Shown here: piece after piece, positions 15,224 to 27,270 of the stretch
How the letters are laid out: every line of letters starts with the position of its first letter
How positions within the stretch are numbered: the first letter of the stretch is position 1
NCBI GenBank assembly: GCA_020639095.1
Contig: JACKHH010000033.1
Span: forward strand, 1-33,658
From: Phycisphaerales bacterium
Lineage (GTDB): Bacteria > Planctomycetota > Phycisphaerae > UBA1845
Direction of reading: 5' to 3'
Length of the DNA: 33,658 nt
Notes under the pieces: model-generated
Told to the model about the DNA's origin: nothing
The model's database searches: none
The model's input: only the letters and a program-made list of their open reading frames with translations
Made by a program: the position numbers and the translations under genes

Positions 15224-15331
15224 GCAGCCCCTTTGGGGCTGACTTGGAATTACGACGCGAACGACGTGAATCACCGCGCGTTTTCGTGCCGCCAGAAGTG
15301 AGTTCAGAGAGACGGGCAGGAAGAACAACCC

Positions 15332-15997
15332 ATGCTCAGCGCAAGACAAATTCGCAAGACCTATCCCACACGGAGTGGTGGGTTGAGCGTGTTGGTGGAT
15401 GTTTCGCTCGAACTGGCTGCGGGCGAGTCGGCGGCCATCATGGGGCCTTCGGGTTCGGGCAAGAGCACGCTGCTCAACATACTCGGCACGCTGGAGCCGC
15501 CGTCGTCGGGCACGCTGCTCATCGGCGATCAGGAACCACTCTGGTTGGAGGGTGACGCACTATCGCGATTTCGCAATCGCGCGATCGGCTTCATTTTCCA
15601 GGATCACCATCTACTTCCGCAATGCTCCGCGCTGGAGAACGTGCTGCTGCCCACGCTCGCGGGCGAGACGGACGCCGCCGCACCGGATCGGGCACGCGAT
15701 CTGCTCGCGCGCGTCGGCTTGTCGGAGCGTCTCGACCACCGACCAGCCGAGCTTTCCGGCGGCGAACGCCAACGCGTCGCCATCGCCCGCGCGCTGATCA
15801 ACAAACCGCGCGTGCTGCTCGCCGACGAACCGACCGGCAACCTCGACCGCAAGACGGCTGACACCGTGGCGGAACTGCTCGACGAACTGCACGCGGGCAG
15901 CGACTTCGTGATGATCGTGGTGACGCACAGCCCGGCGCTCGCGTCGCGCTACGTGCGTCGTTGGGAACTCGTGGACGGCAGGCTTGCCGGCGGATGA
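15332..15997 (+). CDS. ABC transporter ATP-binding protein, LolD/MacB type
   Basis: A 221-residue ATPase. Walker A is GPSGSGKST (38-46), the Q-loop lies in FIFQDHHLLPQ, the signature is LSGGERQR (141-148), Walker B is VLLADEPTGN, and an H-loop follows in VTHSPAL. LolD/MacB-type ATPases drive mechanotransmission for lipoprotein release or export of peptides and small molecules, working with FtsX-domain permeases. The permease gene begins seven bases after the stop, so they form one unit. The ATG has AGGAAG eight to nine bases upstream. The substrate is unknown; the neighbouring glycosyltransferase and secreted propeller suggest an envelope role. Confidence 0.93.
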   Translation: MLSARQIRKTYPTRSGGLSVLVDVSLELAAGESAAIMGPSGSGKSTLLNILGTLEPPSSGTLLIGDQEPLWLEGDALSRFRNRAIGFIFQDHHLLPQCSALENVLLPTLAGETDAAAPDRARDLLARVGLSERLDHRPAELSGGERQRVAIARALINKPRVLLADEPTGNLDRKTADTVAELLDELHAGSDFVMIVVTHSPALASRYVRRWELVDGRLAGG

Positions 15998-16004
15998 TGC
16001 AGCC

Positions 16005-19000
16005 ATGAACCGCTCGGCACTACTACGCCGCAATTTGGTTTTCCACTGGCGGGCGCATCTCGCGGTCGCGCTGGGTGTCGTCGTCGCCAGCGCGGTGCTG
16101 ACGGGGGCGCTGCTCGTCGGCGACTCCATGCGCGCGAGCCTGCGCGAGACCGCGCTCGGACGACTCGGTAACGTCGATCTCGCGGTCAGCAGCCCCCGAT
16201 TTTTCCGCGAAGCACTGGCGAACACGGTAGCAAGCGTCGATCGCGAAGTTGCACCAATCATCATCGCCCGAGGGGCAGCCCATCACGCAACGACGCACGC
16301 CCGTGCGAACGCGGTTGGCGTCTTCGGTGTCGACGGACGCTTCTGGGCGATGCACGGGCCGCAAACCAGCGACACGCAGGAGATGCCCGATGGCAGGCAG
16401 GCGCTGCTCAACCGCGCGCTCGCGGATGAACTCGGCGCCCAACCCGGTGATGCCGTGATCCTCAGCCTGGGAAAACCCCAGGACGTCGCCACCGATACGC
16501 TTCTGGGTCGGCGTGACGACACAACAACGGCGGTGCGCCTCACCGTCGCGCGAATCATCGAAGACCGCGACCTCGCGACGTTTGACCTGCGTCCGCGACA
16601 GACCACGCCGAAGAACGTCTTCATCCCGCTAAGCTCGCTGCAACGCGTGCTCGATCAGCCCGGCAAGGTCAACACGCTGCTCGCGCATGTGACCAAACCG
16701 GACGCCGACATGAGCCCGTTCGGTGATGCGCTTGCCGAACACCTGACGCTGGCGGACTTTGGCCTATCGCTCCGTGTTGACGCGAAGCACAACTACGTCG
16801 CACTCGAAACCGACGCGTTTCTCATCGCCCCCGAGTTCGAGCAGGCCGCAATCCGAGCCGCGACTGTAAGGGAGCGGAATACCAACGAAGCCGCGAATTC
16901 ACCTGACCCCGTCCACATTGAACCGATCCTCGCCTACCTAGCAAACGAAATCGCGGCCGGTGAGAAGGCAATCCCCTACTCCACCGTAGCAGCAATCGAT
17001 CCGAACGGTGCAACCATCGCCAACATGCAGGCGAAAGCGGGCAATGCCAAACTCGCACCCGGAGAAATCCTGCTCAACGAATGGGCGGCGAACGATCTCG
17101 ACGCAAAAATCGGCGACAAGATCACGCTGACCTACTACGTGACCGGCGCCTTTGGCCGGTTGGAGACGAAGCAGTCAACCTTCACGCTCGCGGGCATCGT
17201 TGCGTTGACCGGTTCCGCCGACGATCCTGGTTTCACTCCGCCTTATCCCGGCGTGACCGATGTCGAACGCATCGCGGATTGGGACCCGCCATTTCCCGTT
17301 GATCTGAAAAAGCTGCGCGATCGCGACGAAACTTATTGGGATGAACACCGCACAACGCCCAAGGCGTTCGTTTCGCTTGCGGACGGCGAACGCCTCTGGG
17401 CGGAAGACTCCGCGCGTTTTGGCAAATACACCGCCCTGCGCGTGACCTGTGCGGCTACAGACGTGGAAACATTGAAGGGGAATTTCCAAACGGCATTGCG
17501 TGCGGAGCTTTCGCCCGCATCGGGCGGGTTCGCCGTGCAGAACATTCGCCAAGCGGCGGAATCGGCAGGTCAGGGTTCGACCGACTTCAGCGGGCTGTTT
17601 ATTGGGTTCAGTTTCTTCCTCATCGCTGCCGCAGCCATGCTTGTCGCGTTGCTCTTCCGCCTGGGGGTTGAGCGTCGGGCGTACGAAGTGGGTCTGATGC
17701 TCGCGGTTGGGCACGCGCAGCGATCGGTGTCGCGTCTCCTGCTCGCGGAAGGCGCGATCGTGGGAACAATTGGTGCTGTCATTGGCGTATTCGCGGGGGT
17801 GGGTTATGCGCAACTGATGCTCGCGGGCCTGCGTTCGTGGTGGTCGGCTGCGGTGAATGCGCCGTTTCTTTTCTTCGCCGGAGCGCCGCAGAGTTACGCG
17901 ATTGGTTTGGTCGCCACGATCATCGTTGCGATCCTCGCGCTCGCCTGGGGGATGCGCAATATGCGCCGCTGCTCCGCGAATCAGTTGCTGGCTGGAAACG
18001 CAGAGGCTGCGAGCACACCGCGCGACGGCAAACGCAAGCGAAGCTGGTCGCCGGTGCTGGCGATTGTGTCGCTGGTGGCTGCGCTCGCGCTGATCGGTGC
18101 GACCTACGTCACTGATGCAGTATCACCCACGATGGCGTTTTTCGGCGGCGGGTCAGCCATGCTTGTCGCGGGACTCGCGACAGCCGCGTTTCTCCTTCGC
18201 AGCCACAGCGCGGACGCGGTGGACGCGAACGCACGCCGCGCGCTCACCCGACTGGGACTGCGCAACGCGCCGCGACACCCCGGCAGAAGTCTGCTCATCG
18301 TCGCGCTCATCGCATCAGCCACGTTCATCACCACGTCGCTGCAAGCCTTTCGCATCGAAGCGGGCGACACGACCGACCTGCACGGGGGAGCCGGTGGGTT
18401 CGCGCTCATCGCGCAAGCAGCCTCCCCACTCCCCTACGACCTGAACACGCCCGACGGCAGAACCGCGCTCAACATCACCGACGGCGACGCGCTCGCCGGT
18501 GTCACCTGCATGCCGTTCCGCCTGCGCCCGGGCGACGCAGCCAGTTGCACGAACCTCTACCTGCCCAGCGAACCGCGCATCCTCGGTGCGCCCTGCGCCA
18601 TGATCCATCGCGGCGGATTCAGTTTTTCTCAAGTCGATGCGGAAACCCCGGAGCAGCGTGAGAACCCCTGGACGCTGCTCGATCGCGAGTTGCCGGGCGG
18701 CGTCATCCCCGTCATCGGCGATGAAGCCGCGGTGCTCTGGCAAATGCACCTGGGCCTGGGCAAACACCTTACCGTCAACGACGACGCCGGCAACGCGCAC
18801 GAACTGCAATTCGTCGCGTTGCTCAAGGGCAGTTCCCTCCAGGACGAGGTGATCATCGCGGAAGACCGCTTCACGCAACTCTTTCCATCGATCTCCGGGC
18901 ACGCGTTTTTCCTCGTCGAAGCGTCAGCCGAAAAGGTCGAGCGCGTCACGCACGTGCTCGAAAGCGATCTTGAGCCCTATGGTGTTGACGTGGTGACGAG

Positions 19001-19418
19001 TCGCGAGCGGCTCAACGAGTACTTCGCCATCCAGAACACGTATCTATCGACGTTCCAGATGCTCGGTGGGTTGGGCGTGCTGCTCGGATCGGTGGGCTTG
19101 ATCGCGGTGATGCTGCGGAACGTGTGGGAGCGGCGTAGCGAGCTTGCGTTGATGCGTGCCCTGGGATTCACCCAAGGGCGCATCGCGTGGGTGCTGCTGG
19201 TGGAGAACGGCGTGCTCGTGGCCGGCGGGCTGCTGATTGGCACGGTGGCTGCGGTGATCGCGATCGCTCCGCGCATTCTCGAAGATCCCACAAGTATTGC
19301 GTGGGGCGCGGTGCTGCTGCTTCTTGCCGGGGTACCGGTGTTGGGCATCGGCGTGGCTGCGGTGGTGCTCGCCCGTGTGTTGCGCATGCCGCTACTGCCC
19401 GCGCTGCGCCGCGAATAG
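16005..19418 (+). CDS. Large FtsX-like ABC permease
   Basis: A 1137-residue membrane protein with a MacB-like plan and duplicated permease units. An N-terminal helix (LAVALGVVVASAVLTGALLVG, about 20-40) is followed by a roughly 500-residue periplasmic domain, then an FtsX block with helices around FSFFLIAAAAMLVALLFRLG. After GLMLAVGHAQRSVSRLLL come further helices, a second extracytoplasmic domain, and a final FtsX block containing ELALMRALGFTQGRIAWVLL. This is longer than LolC/LolE (about 400) and typical of duplicated FtsX permeases. The ATG at 16005 is chosen because the mature N-terminus MNRSALLRRNLVFHWR follows directly; a TTG at 15984 overlaps the ATPase gene without need. It pairs with the ATPase upstream. 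Confidence 0.92.
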   Translation: MNRSALLRRNLVFHWRAHLAVALGVVVASAVLTGALLVGDSMRASLRETALGRLGNVDLAVSSPRFFREALANTVASVDREVAPIIIARGAAHHATTHARANAVGVFGVDGRFWAMHGPQTSDTQEMPDGRQALLNRALADELGAQPGDAVILSLGKPQDVATDTLLGRRDDTTTAVRLTVARIIEDRDLATFDLRPRQTTPKNVFIPLSSLQRVLDQPGKVNTLLAHVTKPDADMSPFGDALAEHLTLADFGLSLRVDAKHNYVALETDAFLIAPEFEQAAIRAATVRERNTNEAANSPDPVHIEPILAYLANEIAAGEKAIPYSTVAAIDPNGATIANMQAKAGNAKLAPGEILLNEWAANDLDAKIGDKITLTYYVTGAFGRLETKQSTFTLAGIVALTGSADDPGFTPPYPGVTDVERIADWDPPFPVDLKKLRDRDETYWDEHRTTPKAFVSLADGERLWAEDSARFGKYTALRVTCAATDVETLKGNFQTALRAELSPASGGFAVQNIRQAAESAGQGSTDFSGLFIGFSFFLIAAAAMLVALLFRLGVERRAYEVGLMLAVGHAQRSVSRLLLAEGAIVGTIGAVIGVFAGVGYAQLMLAGLRSWWSAAVNAPFLFFAGAPQSYAIGLVATIIVAILALAWGMRNMRRCSANQLLAGNAEAASTPRDGKRKRSWSPVLAIVSLVAALALIGATYVTDAVSPTMAFFGGGSAMLVAGLATAAFLLRSHSADAVDANARRALTRLGLRNAPRHPGRSLLIVALIASATFITTSLQAFRIEAGDTTDLHGGAGGFALIAQAASPLPYDLNTPDGRTALNITDGDALAGVTCMPFRLRPGDAASCTNLYLPSEPRILGAPCAMIHRGGFSFSQVDAETPEQRENPWTLLDRELPGGVIPVIGDEAAVLWQMHLGLGKHLTVNDDAGNAHELQFVALLKGSSLQDEVIIAEDRFTQLFPSISGHAFFLVEASAEKVERVTHVLESDLEPYGVDVVTSRERLNEYFAIQNTYLSTFQMLGGLGVLLGSVGLIAVMLRNVWERRSELALMRALGFTQGRIAWVLLVENGVLVAGGLLIGTVAAVIAIAPRILEDPTSIAWGAVLLLLAGVPVLGIGVAAVVLARVLRMPLLPALRRE

Positions 19419-19550
19419 CTCGCGTCGGCTCGCCGCTTTCGATTTCCCGGCTGCGTTGCTAAACGGCACGGGCTGCGCTACGCTCATGTCGGATTGCACC
19501 GGGCTCTGCGCCCAGAACCAACTGAAATCGCCATCAGCCAGGAGAACGAC

Positions 19551-20780
19551 ATGACCCGCAACGTCACGCGCGCCTTCCGCATTTCCAGCCTCGCCGCGAC
19601 CGCCCTATTCGTTGCCGCGTTTGCAGTTACTGCGCGCGCCGACTGGGCGAACTTTCGCGGGCCGAACTACGACGGCATCAGCCTTACGACCGGCTTTGAA
19701 ACGACCTGGACCAAACCGATTCCGCTCAAGTGGGATCGGGAGATCGGTTCCGCATTCAGCTCGTTCGCGGTTGTCGGCGACCACGTGTACACCTGCGGGA
19801 CCGCCGACAAGGAGCAGGTGCTCTACTGCCTCAATGCGAGCACCGGCGCGATCGTTTGGAAAACCGCCATCGAAAAGGCGTACCGCGACAACTTCGGCGA
19901 CGGCACGCGCGCGACGCCCACGGTCGACGACGGACGCGTCTACATTCTCGGCGGCCATGGCCGGTTGCTCTGCGCCGATGCCAAGACCGGCGACAAGATC
20001 TGGGACGCGCAGTTCAACAACGTTCCCCAATGGGGCTATGCCGGTTCCGTGCTGATCGACGGCGACCTTGCCATCACCACGCCGGGCAACGACCAGGGCA
20101 CGCTCGTCGCGTTCGACAAAGTCACCGGCGAGAAGCGCTGGAGCTGCGGCGACGATCCGGCGGGTTACGCCACGCCGTATCCCTTCACCTTCGAGGGTAC
20201 GCGCTACGTCGTTGGGTTTTCCGGGAAGTCGGTGATCATCGCCGAAGCCAAGACGGGCAAGCTCGCGTGGCGCGAGGACTGGGTCACCGACTGGAAGGTC
20301 AACGCTTCATCGCCGATCTACCACGACGGCCACCTGTTTCTCAGCTCGGGCTACAGCACGGGCTGTGCACTCTTCAGGCTGGAGCGCAACGCGGGCAAAC
20401 TATCCGGCACGCAGGTGTGGAAGAGCAACGTGCTGATGAACAAGTTCCAGTCGTGCATCCTGTACGAAGGCGCGCTTTATGCCAGCGATCAGAACGGACT
20501 CTCCTGCGTCGACTTCAAAACCGGCAAGGAACACTGGAAGGTTCGGCGACTCGACGGCGGCAGCGCCAAGCACGGCACCCTCGTACTCGCCGACGGCAAC
20601 CTGCTGCTGTTGACAGAAGATGGCCGGCTGAAGATCGCACCCGCCAATACCGACGGGTTCAAACCGGTCACGGACGCGGAAGTGCTTTCGGGTAAGTGCT
20701 GGACGGTATCGGTGCTCGACGGCAGCAGGCTCTTCGCGCGCAACCTCGAACGCGTCGTTTGTCTTGACTTGTCAAAATAA
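19551..20780 (+). CDS. Secreted PQQ-like beta-propeller protein
   Basis: A 409-residue protein with a signal sequence (helix SSLAATALFVAAFAV, cleavage near ARA-D) and then WANFRGPNYDGIS, the same opening as the 673-residue propeller at 9441-11462. Blades include LYCLNASTGAIVWKT, RLLCADAKTGDKIWDA, LVAFDKVTGEKRWS, IIAEAKTGKLAWRED and CVDFKTGKEHWKVRR. It has an excellent ribosome site, AGGAGA, five bases before the ATG at 19551; an earlier ATG at 19494 lacks one and would bury the signal peptide. It lies 132 nt after the permease gene on the same strand. The protein should be periplasmic or exported, with unknown function. It converges with the sensor kinase gene, leaving a 13-nt gap. Confidence 0.88.
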   Translation: MTRNVTRAFRISSLAATALFVAAFAVTARADWANFRGPNYDGISLTTGFETTWTKPIPLKWDREIGSAFSSFAVVGDHVYTCGTADKEQVLYCLNASTGAIVWKTAIEKAYRDNFGDGTRATPTVDDGRVYILGGHGRLLCADAKTGDKIWDAQFNNVPQWGYAGSVLIDGDLAITTPGNDQGTLVAFDKVTGEKRWSCGDDPAGYATPYPFTFEGTRYVVGFSGKSVIIAEAKTGKLAWREDWVTDWKVNASSPIYHDGHLFLSSGYSTGCALFRLERNAGKLSGTQVWKSNVLMNKFQSCILYEGALYASDQNGLSCVDFKTGKEHWKVRRLDGGSAKHGTLVLADGNLLLLTEDGRLKIAPANTDGFKPVTDAEVLSGKCWTVSVLDGSRLFARNLERVVCLDLSK

Positions 20781-20793
20781 CGCCGATGGCAGG

Positions 20794-23208
<2,415 letters not shown>

Positions 23209-23586
23209 CGGCCTTACACGTGCAGTTGGCCAAGTCACCCCCCTACTCAAGTCAGGGGCGTTGACCGTAAGTGAATTCCCTTTTTCTCATCGGGTGTTCA
23301 ACCACCCGCGCTGAGCCCGCACTTTGCACATTAGTAGTGCCCTTGGCGTCATGCGAAAGTGAACGCTGTGTCCGCAATGTGTCCGCCCGGTCCGCCCACC
23401 GTGCTCAATGCGCGTCTCGTCTGATAATACGCGCTATTGTATCGACCCGGTTTGCCTTCTGCGCCTCGAATATCCTATCATCAAGGCAATTCTAGCATGA
23501 ACCGGAGTCGCGAATCCCGCAGTCGGTGGAGTCTACTATCTGCGCGCTATTGCTGTAAGCCGGGATTGGGAATTGGGGATTGAAGC
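23209..23586. other. Divergent intergenic region upstream of sensor kinase and TIGR03790-like gene
   Basis: No gene is supported in this 378-nt region, which is lower in GC than its surroundings. A possible plus-strand promoter is TTGCCT (23452-23457), an 18-nt spacer and TATCAT (23476-23481). Just before the downstream ATG is a G-rich run, GGGATTGGGAATTGGGGATT, with three G-tracts. Confidence 0.4.
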
Positions 23587-25119
23587 ATGAATGTACCGCG
23601 TGGTTCCGTCCGAAGTTGCTGGATCCTCGGCATTCTGCTCGCTGCTTGGACGGTGCCAACTCACGCCGCCATCAATGAGAATCAAGCCCTCGTTGTGTAC
23701 AACTCGGCTTCAACTGACGCGACCGCGCTACTCGCGGACTATCTGGCTGCGCATCCCGGCATTCCCACGGCGAACCTTGTTGACCTAAATGACGCGAGCC
23801 TGCTCGTGGCTGACATCAGCTACGCCGACTTCGTCAGCAAGATTCGCAACCCCATTCGCGACTACCTGAGCGCTCCAGGCGCGCCGCAACCGGAAGACAT
23901 TGTCGCCATCGCGCTGCTTCGGCCCATTCCGCATCGCGTGTTGGACACCGACAACTCGGCTGCGGGCGACAACGCGTCCGCGATGCAGGCCGATCTCGTC
24001 GCCGGTGACGCAACGGCTGCTTGCGTTGATTCGGAGTTGGCGTTGCTTTGGCAAAACTTGGACGCGGGTGAAGCCGGCGGGCAAATGGACAGCCTCTCCG
24101 ACAATGTTATCGACAACCCGTACCACACGAGCATCGTGGGCATCGACACCTTCAGCCGTGCGAACATCACTTCCGCCAAGACGTTCGCGAATGCCGGTAA
24201 TGCGGCGTGGCTGATTTCCGGATCCGGCGCAACGCAATTGACTCCCGGCGACATCTACCTGGTGTGCCGCGTCGATGGAACAACGCTCGCCGACGCCAGT
24301 GCCATCATCGATCGCGCAGCCGACAACCGCGTCAACCGCAAGAATGTGCGCGCGTTGTTCGACGAATTCGACGTCTCCACCGGCGCCGACTACGACGACG
24401 ACCCGCTGTTCGGTGGCACCGATCCGTTCCTTGCGGGCGACGACTACGAAGAAACAACGGCCGAGCTACAAGCCGCCGGTTGGGACGTGCGTTACGATGG
24501 TACCGCTGATTTCATCGACTCGACGGAGGAAACCGCTACGCTGATCGCCTACGCGTCATATGGGGAAAATCATGATGCCGGTGGACACGGCGACGATCCG
24601 CCGGGAAGCGGCAGCTATATCAACGGGTTCAACTTCTCCGACGGCGCGATCTTCAACACCATCGAGTCGTTCAATGGCCGGGCATTCAACGGCTTGGGCA
24701 CGCGGGCGGGACAGGAGCAAGTCGCGGACTTCATCACCGCAGGCGGCACCTACGCGGTCGGCAACGTTTTTGAACCGTTCACTTTCAGCGTCGCCGACAA
24801 CGAGTTCCTCGTCGGCAATCTTCTGCTGCATGGCCAGACATTTGCGGAAGCGGCGTACGCCTCGATGCCGGTGCTGAGTTGGCAGCAGGTCGCGGTCGGT
24901 GATCCCCTGGGCCGGGTCTGGCTGCTGGGCGACGTGGACGGCGACGGCGACATCGATACCGGCGACGTTGGCCCGTTCACCGAATGTCTCAACGGTCCGG
25001 ACCTGACGATGATTCCCTTCGGCTGCCCGCAGGACGCGTACTCCCGCGCCGACATCGACCAGGACGGCGATGTTGACCTCGCGGATTACGCAATGCTCCA
25101 GTGTCTTGCAGGCATGTAG
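23587..25119 (+). CDS. Secreted TIGR03790-like protein with C-terminal dockerin-like repeat
   Basis: A 510-residue exported protein. The signal peptide (WILGILLAAWTVPTHA) is followed by ENQALVVYNSASTDATALLADYLAAHPGIP, the opening typical of TIGR03790 proteins of unknown function (a caspase/gingipain-like fold has been suggested for similar sequences; I cannot confirm it). Conserved-looking blocks are DIVAIALLRPIPHRV, AWLISGSGA, AAGWDVRYDGT and TYAVGNVFEPFTFSVADNEF. The last 64 residues hold two Ca-binding loops, DVDGDGDIDTGDV and DIDQDGDVDLADY, spaced as in type I dockerins. Planctomycetes put such repeats on many exported proteins, where their partner is unknown. The ATG at 23587 starts a normal signal peptide. 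It stands alone on its strand before selB. Confidence 0.82.
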   Translation: MNVPRGSVRSCWILGILLAAWTVPTHAAINENQALVVYNSASTDATALLADYLAAHPGIPTANLVDLNDASLLVADISYADFVSKIRNPIRDYLSAPGAPQPEDIVAIALLRPIPHRVLDTDNSAAGDNASAMQADLVAGDATAACVDSELALLWQNLDAGEAGGQMDSLSDNVIDNPYHTSIVGIDTFSRANITSAKTFANAGNAAWLISGSGATQLTPGDIYLVCRVDGTTLADASAIIDRAADNRVNRKNVRALFDEFDVSTGADYDDDPLFGGTDPFLAGDDYEETTAELQAAGWDVRYDGTADFIDSTEETATLIAYASYGENHDAGGHGDDPPGSGSYINGFNFSDGAIFNTIESFNGRAFNGLGTRAGQEQVADFITAGGTYAVGNVFEPFTFSVADNEFLVGNLLLHGQTFAEAAYASMPVLSWQQVAVGDPLGRVWLLGDVDGDGDIDTGDVGPFTECLNGPDLTMIPFGCPQDAYSRADIDQDGDVDLADYAMLQCLAGM

Positions 25120-25187
25120 CAGCCGAGAACAACGCCCACCGCACGGTTGGTTTGCACATCACGCTGGTCGTCACATAATCAGCCAGC

Positions 25188-27185
25188 ATGTCGACAACTC
25201 AGCAACCAACATCCAGTGCAGACGCTAGTGACGATGCGGCCCCGCGCCACGTGATCCTGGGAACCGCAGGTCACATCGACCACGGCAAGACCTCGCTGAT
25301 CCGCGCGCTCACCGGTACTGATACCGATCGTCTGCCCGAGGAAAAGCGTCGCGGCATGACCATCGAACTCGGCTTCGCGGAACTCCGCATCGGCGACACC
25401 GACTTCGGGATCGTTGACGTGCCCGGGCACGAGCGCTTCGTGCGCACCATGGTCTCGGGCGCAACCGGTGTCGACGTGGCGCTCTTCGTCGTGGCTGCGG
25501 ACGACTCGGTGATGCCCCAGACTGTCGAGCACGTCGAGATCGCCGACCTCTTGGGCATTCCGGAAGGCATCGTCGCGGTGACCAAATGCGATCTCGTCGA
25601 CGGCGAAATGGCGGAACTGGTTGCGAGCGAAGTGGCGGAATTGCTCGCGAATACGCGTTTCGCCAGCGCCCCCACCGTCTGTGTTTCCGCAACCACGGGC
25701 GCGGGACTCGCCAGACTTCGCGAGCAGCTGCTGTCAGCCGCCGAGCGTGTGCGCCGCGCCGAGTTCGCACAACCCTTCCGCATGCCCGTCGATCGCGTGT
25801 TCACCGTTGCGGGTCGCGGCACGGTGGTCACCGGTTCGGTGATTTCCGGCACGCTGGCGGCGGGCGACAACGTCGTCATCTGGCCCGGCGGACAGATCGC
25901 GAAAGTCCGCGAGGTGCAGACGCACAGTCGCAGCGCCGGGCACGTGGAATCCGGTCAACGCGCCGCCATCAACCTTCAAGGCGTCAATCGCGACGAAGTC
26001 GAACGCGGAGGCGAATTGGCTGCACCGTCAGCCGTTAAGCCCACGCGCTGGATCGACGCGCGCCTGCGTTGCCTCGCGTCGCACACGCAGCCGATTCGCA
26101 ATCACAGTCTGCTCCGCCTGTGCATCGGGACCGGCGAGGTGCTCGCGCGTTGCGTCTGTCTCGACGGCAACGACATCGCACCGGGCGGCAGCGCACTCGT
26201 GCAACTTCGTTGTCGCGACGCGATCACCGCTGGCTTCGGGCAGAGGTTCATCGTTCGCGACGAGAACGCAGCCCGCACTGCCGGTGGTGGTGTCGTACTC
26301 CGCGCGGCGCAGCGGCGGATCAGCAAGCACATGGCTGATGAGATTACCGGGCTGCAACGTTTGTTCGACGGGACGCCGGCGGAACGCGTCGAGGAGGTTG
26401 TGCGCTACCACGGCTTCGACCAACCCGGAGACGATGCGATCGCGCTATCCGCCGGTGTGGCGTGCGACGACGTTCCCACATTGCGGGCGACCCTTGCCGA
26501 AAACGCGAAGGTCATCACGTTGAACGGAACCGACACACCGCTAAGTGCGCGTTTCGTTGCGGCGTTCGAACGCCGCGCCGGTGCGTGGCTGGAAACGTAC
26601 CATCGTCGCAACCCGGATGTTCCGGGCTGCCTGTTGGAGACGTTTACGGGTTTTCTCGAACGTACGAGTCGCCGCAACGTCGCCAGGGCAGTGCTCGATC
26701 GCATGATCGCGAGCCGTGCAGTCAAGATCATGGGGAACTACGTCTGCCTCGCTGCGTTCGCGCCGCAACTATCGGCTGAGGATGAACGCGTGATGCAGCG
26801 GATGCTCGCGCTCTTCGCGGACGCGGGGTTCCAACCGCCGTCCATCGCCGACCTCGTCAAGCAGACCGGGGCGAACAAGCAGCGTATCGAGAAGCTCATC
26901 AAGGTGGCGGACTCGCTCGGCCAACTCGTGCGCATCGATGCGACGATCTACCTCGACGCCGACACGGCTGGCATGTTGCGCGACGCGATGACGAAGCTCC
27001 ACGCGGACACCGGCGCATTCACCGTCTCGCAGATGCGCGAAGCCCTGGGCACCTCGCGGAAATTCGCCGTCCCCTTCGCCGAATACCTCGACCGCACTGG
27101 AATCACCCAACGCCGCGGCGATACCCGCATCGTGGTGGAAACCAAATCCGAAATCGCCGATGATAATACGGATTCGCGACTGTAA
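25188..27185 (+). CDS. selB: Selenocysteine-specific elongation factor SelB
   Basis: A 665-residue translational GTPase that delivers Sec-tRNA(Sec) to UGA codons carrying a SECIS hairpin. The GTPase motifs are GHIDHGKT (28-35), RGMTIELGF, DVPGHE and TKCD. Domains II and III follow, with RVFTVAGRGTVVTGSVISG, and the C-terminal winged helices that read SECIS RNA contain FADAGFQPPSIADLVKQTG and GTSRKFAVPFAEYLDRTGITQR, the latter the usual SelB ending. The length is normal plus a roughly 19-residue low-complexity N-terminus. No obvious ribosome site precedes the ATG. selA follows 160 nt downstream on the same strand, the usual pairing. Confidence 0.97.
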   Translation: MSTTQQPTSSADASDDAAPRHVILGTAGHIDHGKTSLIRALTGTDTDRLPEEKRRGMTIELGFAELRIGDTDFGIVDVPGHERFVRTMVSGATGVDVALFVVAADDSVMPQTVEHVEIADLLGIPEGIVAVTKCDLVDGEMAELVASEVAELLANTRFASAPTVCVSATTGAGLARLREQLLSAAERVRRAEFAQPFRMPVDRVFTVAGRGTVVTGSVISGTLAAGDNVVIWPGGQIAKVREVQTHSRSAGHVESGQRAAINLQGVNRDEVERGGELAAPSAVKPTRWIDARLRCLASHTQPIRNHSLLRLCIGTGEVLARCVCLDGNDIAPGGSALVQLRCRDAITAGFGQRFIVRDENAARTAGGGVVLRAAQRRISKHMADEITGLQRLFDGTPAERVEEVVRYHGFDQPGDDAIALSAGVACDDVPTLRATLAENAKVITLNGTDTPLSARFVAAFERRAGAWLETYHRRNPDVPGCLLETFTGFLERTSRRNVARAVLDRMIASRAVKIMGNYVCLAAFAPQLSAEDERVMQRMLALFADAGFQPPSIADLVKQTGANKQRIEKLIKVADSLGQLVRIDATIYLDADTAGMLRDAMTKLHADTGAFTVSQMREALGTSRKFAVPFAEYLDRTGITQRRGDTRIVVETKSEIADDNTDSRL

Positions 27186-27270
27186 GGGGCCATGAATCCG
27201 AGCCGCGACTACATCGTGTCCGACGCCGACCGAATAGGGAGGAGGAAGGAGGATACGGTGGGAGCGGGGG

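Larger units (their letters stand above)
14558..15241 (+). mobile_element. IS200/IS605-like element with inverted palindromic ends (RAYT-like)
   Basis: The unit consists of an outer hairpin (GCACGCC-aaa-GGCGTGC, 14558-14574), a left 83-nt repeat (14576-14658), a Y1 transposase gene (14687-15142), an inverted right 82-nt repeat (15142-15223) and an outer hairpin (CAGCCCC-ttt-GGGGCTG, 15225-15241). Classic IS200/IS605 elements lack long terminal inverted repeats, so this layout fits better a REP-associated Y1 transposase flanked by its own inverted REP units. The exact ends are uncertain because no target duplication or empty site can be compared. Confidence 0.75.

Noticed and set aside
23560..23585. 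G-quadruplex before the TIGR03790-like gene
   Set aside because: Only three G-tracts of three or more are present; a fourth is missing, so an intramolecular quadruplex is not supported.
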